Assembly: GCA_003529325.1 (NCBI GenBank)
Contig: DPVW01000264.1
Span: 1 to 23,233, forward strand
DNA: 23,233 bases
Reading direction: 5' to 3'
From: Candidatus Latescibacterota bacterium
GTDB lineage: Bacteria; Latescibacterota; UBA2968; UBA8231
This document shows, piece after piece, positions 22,519 through 23,233 of this stretch. The number at the start of each line of letters is the position of its first letter. The first letter of the stretch is position 1. The notes under the pieces are model-generated. The model was given only the letters and a program-made list of their open reading frames with translations, had not been told where the DNA came from and made no database searches. Made by a program: the position numbers and the translations under genes.

Positions 22519-23233
22519 GAAAAGTCGGCGCCAGCATACGGGGCCGTTCCAGATCGTGCATGAGGACGAGGATATCGTCGTCGTCGACAAAGAACCAGGA
22601 CTGCTCACGGTACCGATTCCCAAGTCGAAAGCGCGCAATCTAAAGGAACTGCTCGATCGTTATCTGGTGAAACGAAAGGGTCGAGCACTGCAGGTGCATC
22701 GCATCGACCGGTTCACCTCGGGACTCGTGGTTTTCGCCCGTCATCGCGAAGCGCGTGAACGGTTGGTGGCGCAGTTCCGTGAGCGCACACCGGATCGGCT
22801 CTATCTGGCCATCGTGCGTGGTGTCATCGAAGCGGACAAAGGCACATTGCGTCATCGGCTGCAGCTGACGCGGGAAGGGTTCCGGCAGAAGGTCGTCGAG
22901 CGTGGTGGCACTGAAGCGATCACGCATTTCCACGTGCGTGAGCGTCTGCCCGGCATTACGCTGGTGGAGGTGCGTCTCGAAACGGGTCTGAAGAATCAAA
23001 TCCGGGTGCAGTTTCAGGCGGAGGGGCATCCGCTGATGGGGGACCAGCACTACGAACAGGCAGAGAAACTGGAGCGTTTGCTCCATCGACAGGCGTTGCA
23101 TTCCTGGCGACTGTCGTTTTTGCACCCGCGCTCGGAGCAACCTGTCGGTTTCGAGGCCCCCCTGCCACCCGACTTGGCGGTGCTCATGGACAGGATGCGC
23201 ACGGAAGCCGAGCAGGCGCAGGCTGTGCAGGTG
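22508..23233 (+). CDS. RluA-family pseudouridine synthase, 3' truncated
   Basis: The frame is open to the right edge, giving 242 codons so far. After FQIVHEDEDIVVVDKEPGLL (about 14-33), the family motif HRIDRFTSGLVVFARHREA appears with the catalytic aspartate at about D67. Then come RTPDRLYLAIVRG, GGTEAITHFHVRER, LVEVRLETGLKNQIRVQF (the R-x-x-Q-I-R-x motif) and GHPLMGDQHY. These enzymes isomerise uridine in rRNA or tRNA; the exact site cannot be assigned. There is no S4 domain at the N-terminus. ATG 22508 is preceded by AGG two bases away, and ATGs at 22481 and 22487 are in frame, so the start is uncertain. It is divergent from the DUF1015 operon and seems unrelated to the polysaccharide genes. 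Confidence 0.88.
   Translation, partial: MKHKKSRRQHTGPFQIVHEDEDIVVVDKEPGLLTVPIPKSKARNLKELLDRYLVKRKGRALQVHRIDRFTSGLVVFARHREARERLVAQFRERTPDRLYLAIVRGVIEADKGTLRHRLQLTREGFRQKVVERGGTEAITHFHVRERLPGITLVEVRLETGLKNQIRVQFQAEGHPLMGDQHYEQAEKLERLLHRQALHSWRLSFLHPRSEQPVGFEAPLPPDLAVLMDRMRTEAEQAQAVQV

Overview
The window reads as chromosomal DNA of a high-GC, probably Gram-negative environmental bacterium. The evidence is a Wzx/Wzy-type polysaccharide locus, an exosortase-A-type polysaccharide deacetylase, UppP, and frequent GTG/TTG starts. No rRNA, tRNA, insertion sequence or CRISPR was seen, so the phylum cannot be fixed from this sequence. It is gene-dense: the longest stretch without a gene is 273 bp (17848-18120), and that stretch is full of inverted repeats.

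Region 1 (2-6428, all +) is the first half of a surface-polysaccharide locus. It holds a membrane GT-C glycosyltransferase (5' truncated), a GT2 glycosyltransferase, a DegT-type sugar aminotransferase, a GT4 glycosyltransferase, a DUF3473/XrtA-type polysaccharide deacetylase, a SAM methyltransferase and an NAD-dependent sugar epimerase/dehydratase. Most junctions overlap or abut, which implies one translationally coupled operon.

Region 2 (6445-8127) interrupts the locus with a divergent pair. One gene is a SixA-type histidine phosphatase (-). The other (+) encodes an unusual 355-residue protein that appears to be two divergent YjbQ/UPF0047 domains in tandem.

Region 3 (8211-17847, +) is the second half of the polysaccharide locus: a phosphohexomutase, a Wzx-type flippase, a Wzy/O-antigen-ligase family protein, a GT4 glycosyltransferase, a NodU/TobZ-type carbamoyltransferase, a membrane GT2 glycosyltransferase, and the initiating polyprenyl-phosphate glycosyl-phosphotransferase. 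Together regions 1 and 3 can start a repeat unit on undecaprenyl phosphate, extend it, decorate it (amino, methyl, carbamoyl, possibly deacetylated groups), flip it and polymerise it. Outer-membrane export genes (Wza/Wzc type) and an exosortase are not in the window.

Region 4 (18121-22426, -) is a convergent operon read as DUF1015 protein, uppP, HpcH/HpaI aldolase, M28 peptidase, with two ATGA stop/start overlaps. uppP would recycle the undecaprenyl carrier that the polysaccharide locus uses. Region 5 (22508-end, +) is the start of an RluA-family pseudouridine synthase, divergent from region 4.

The points most worth a second look are the tandem YjbQ-like protein, where the two halves seem to keep complementary parts of the family signature, and the nested palindromic element at 17851-17967, which folds as a nearly gap-free three-way junction between the convergent operons.
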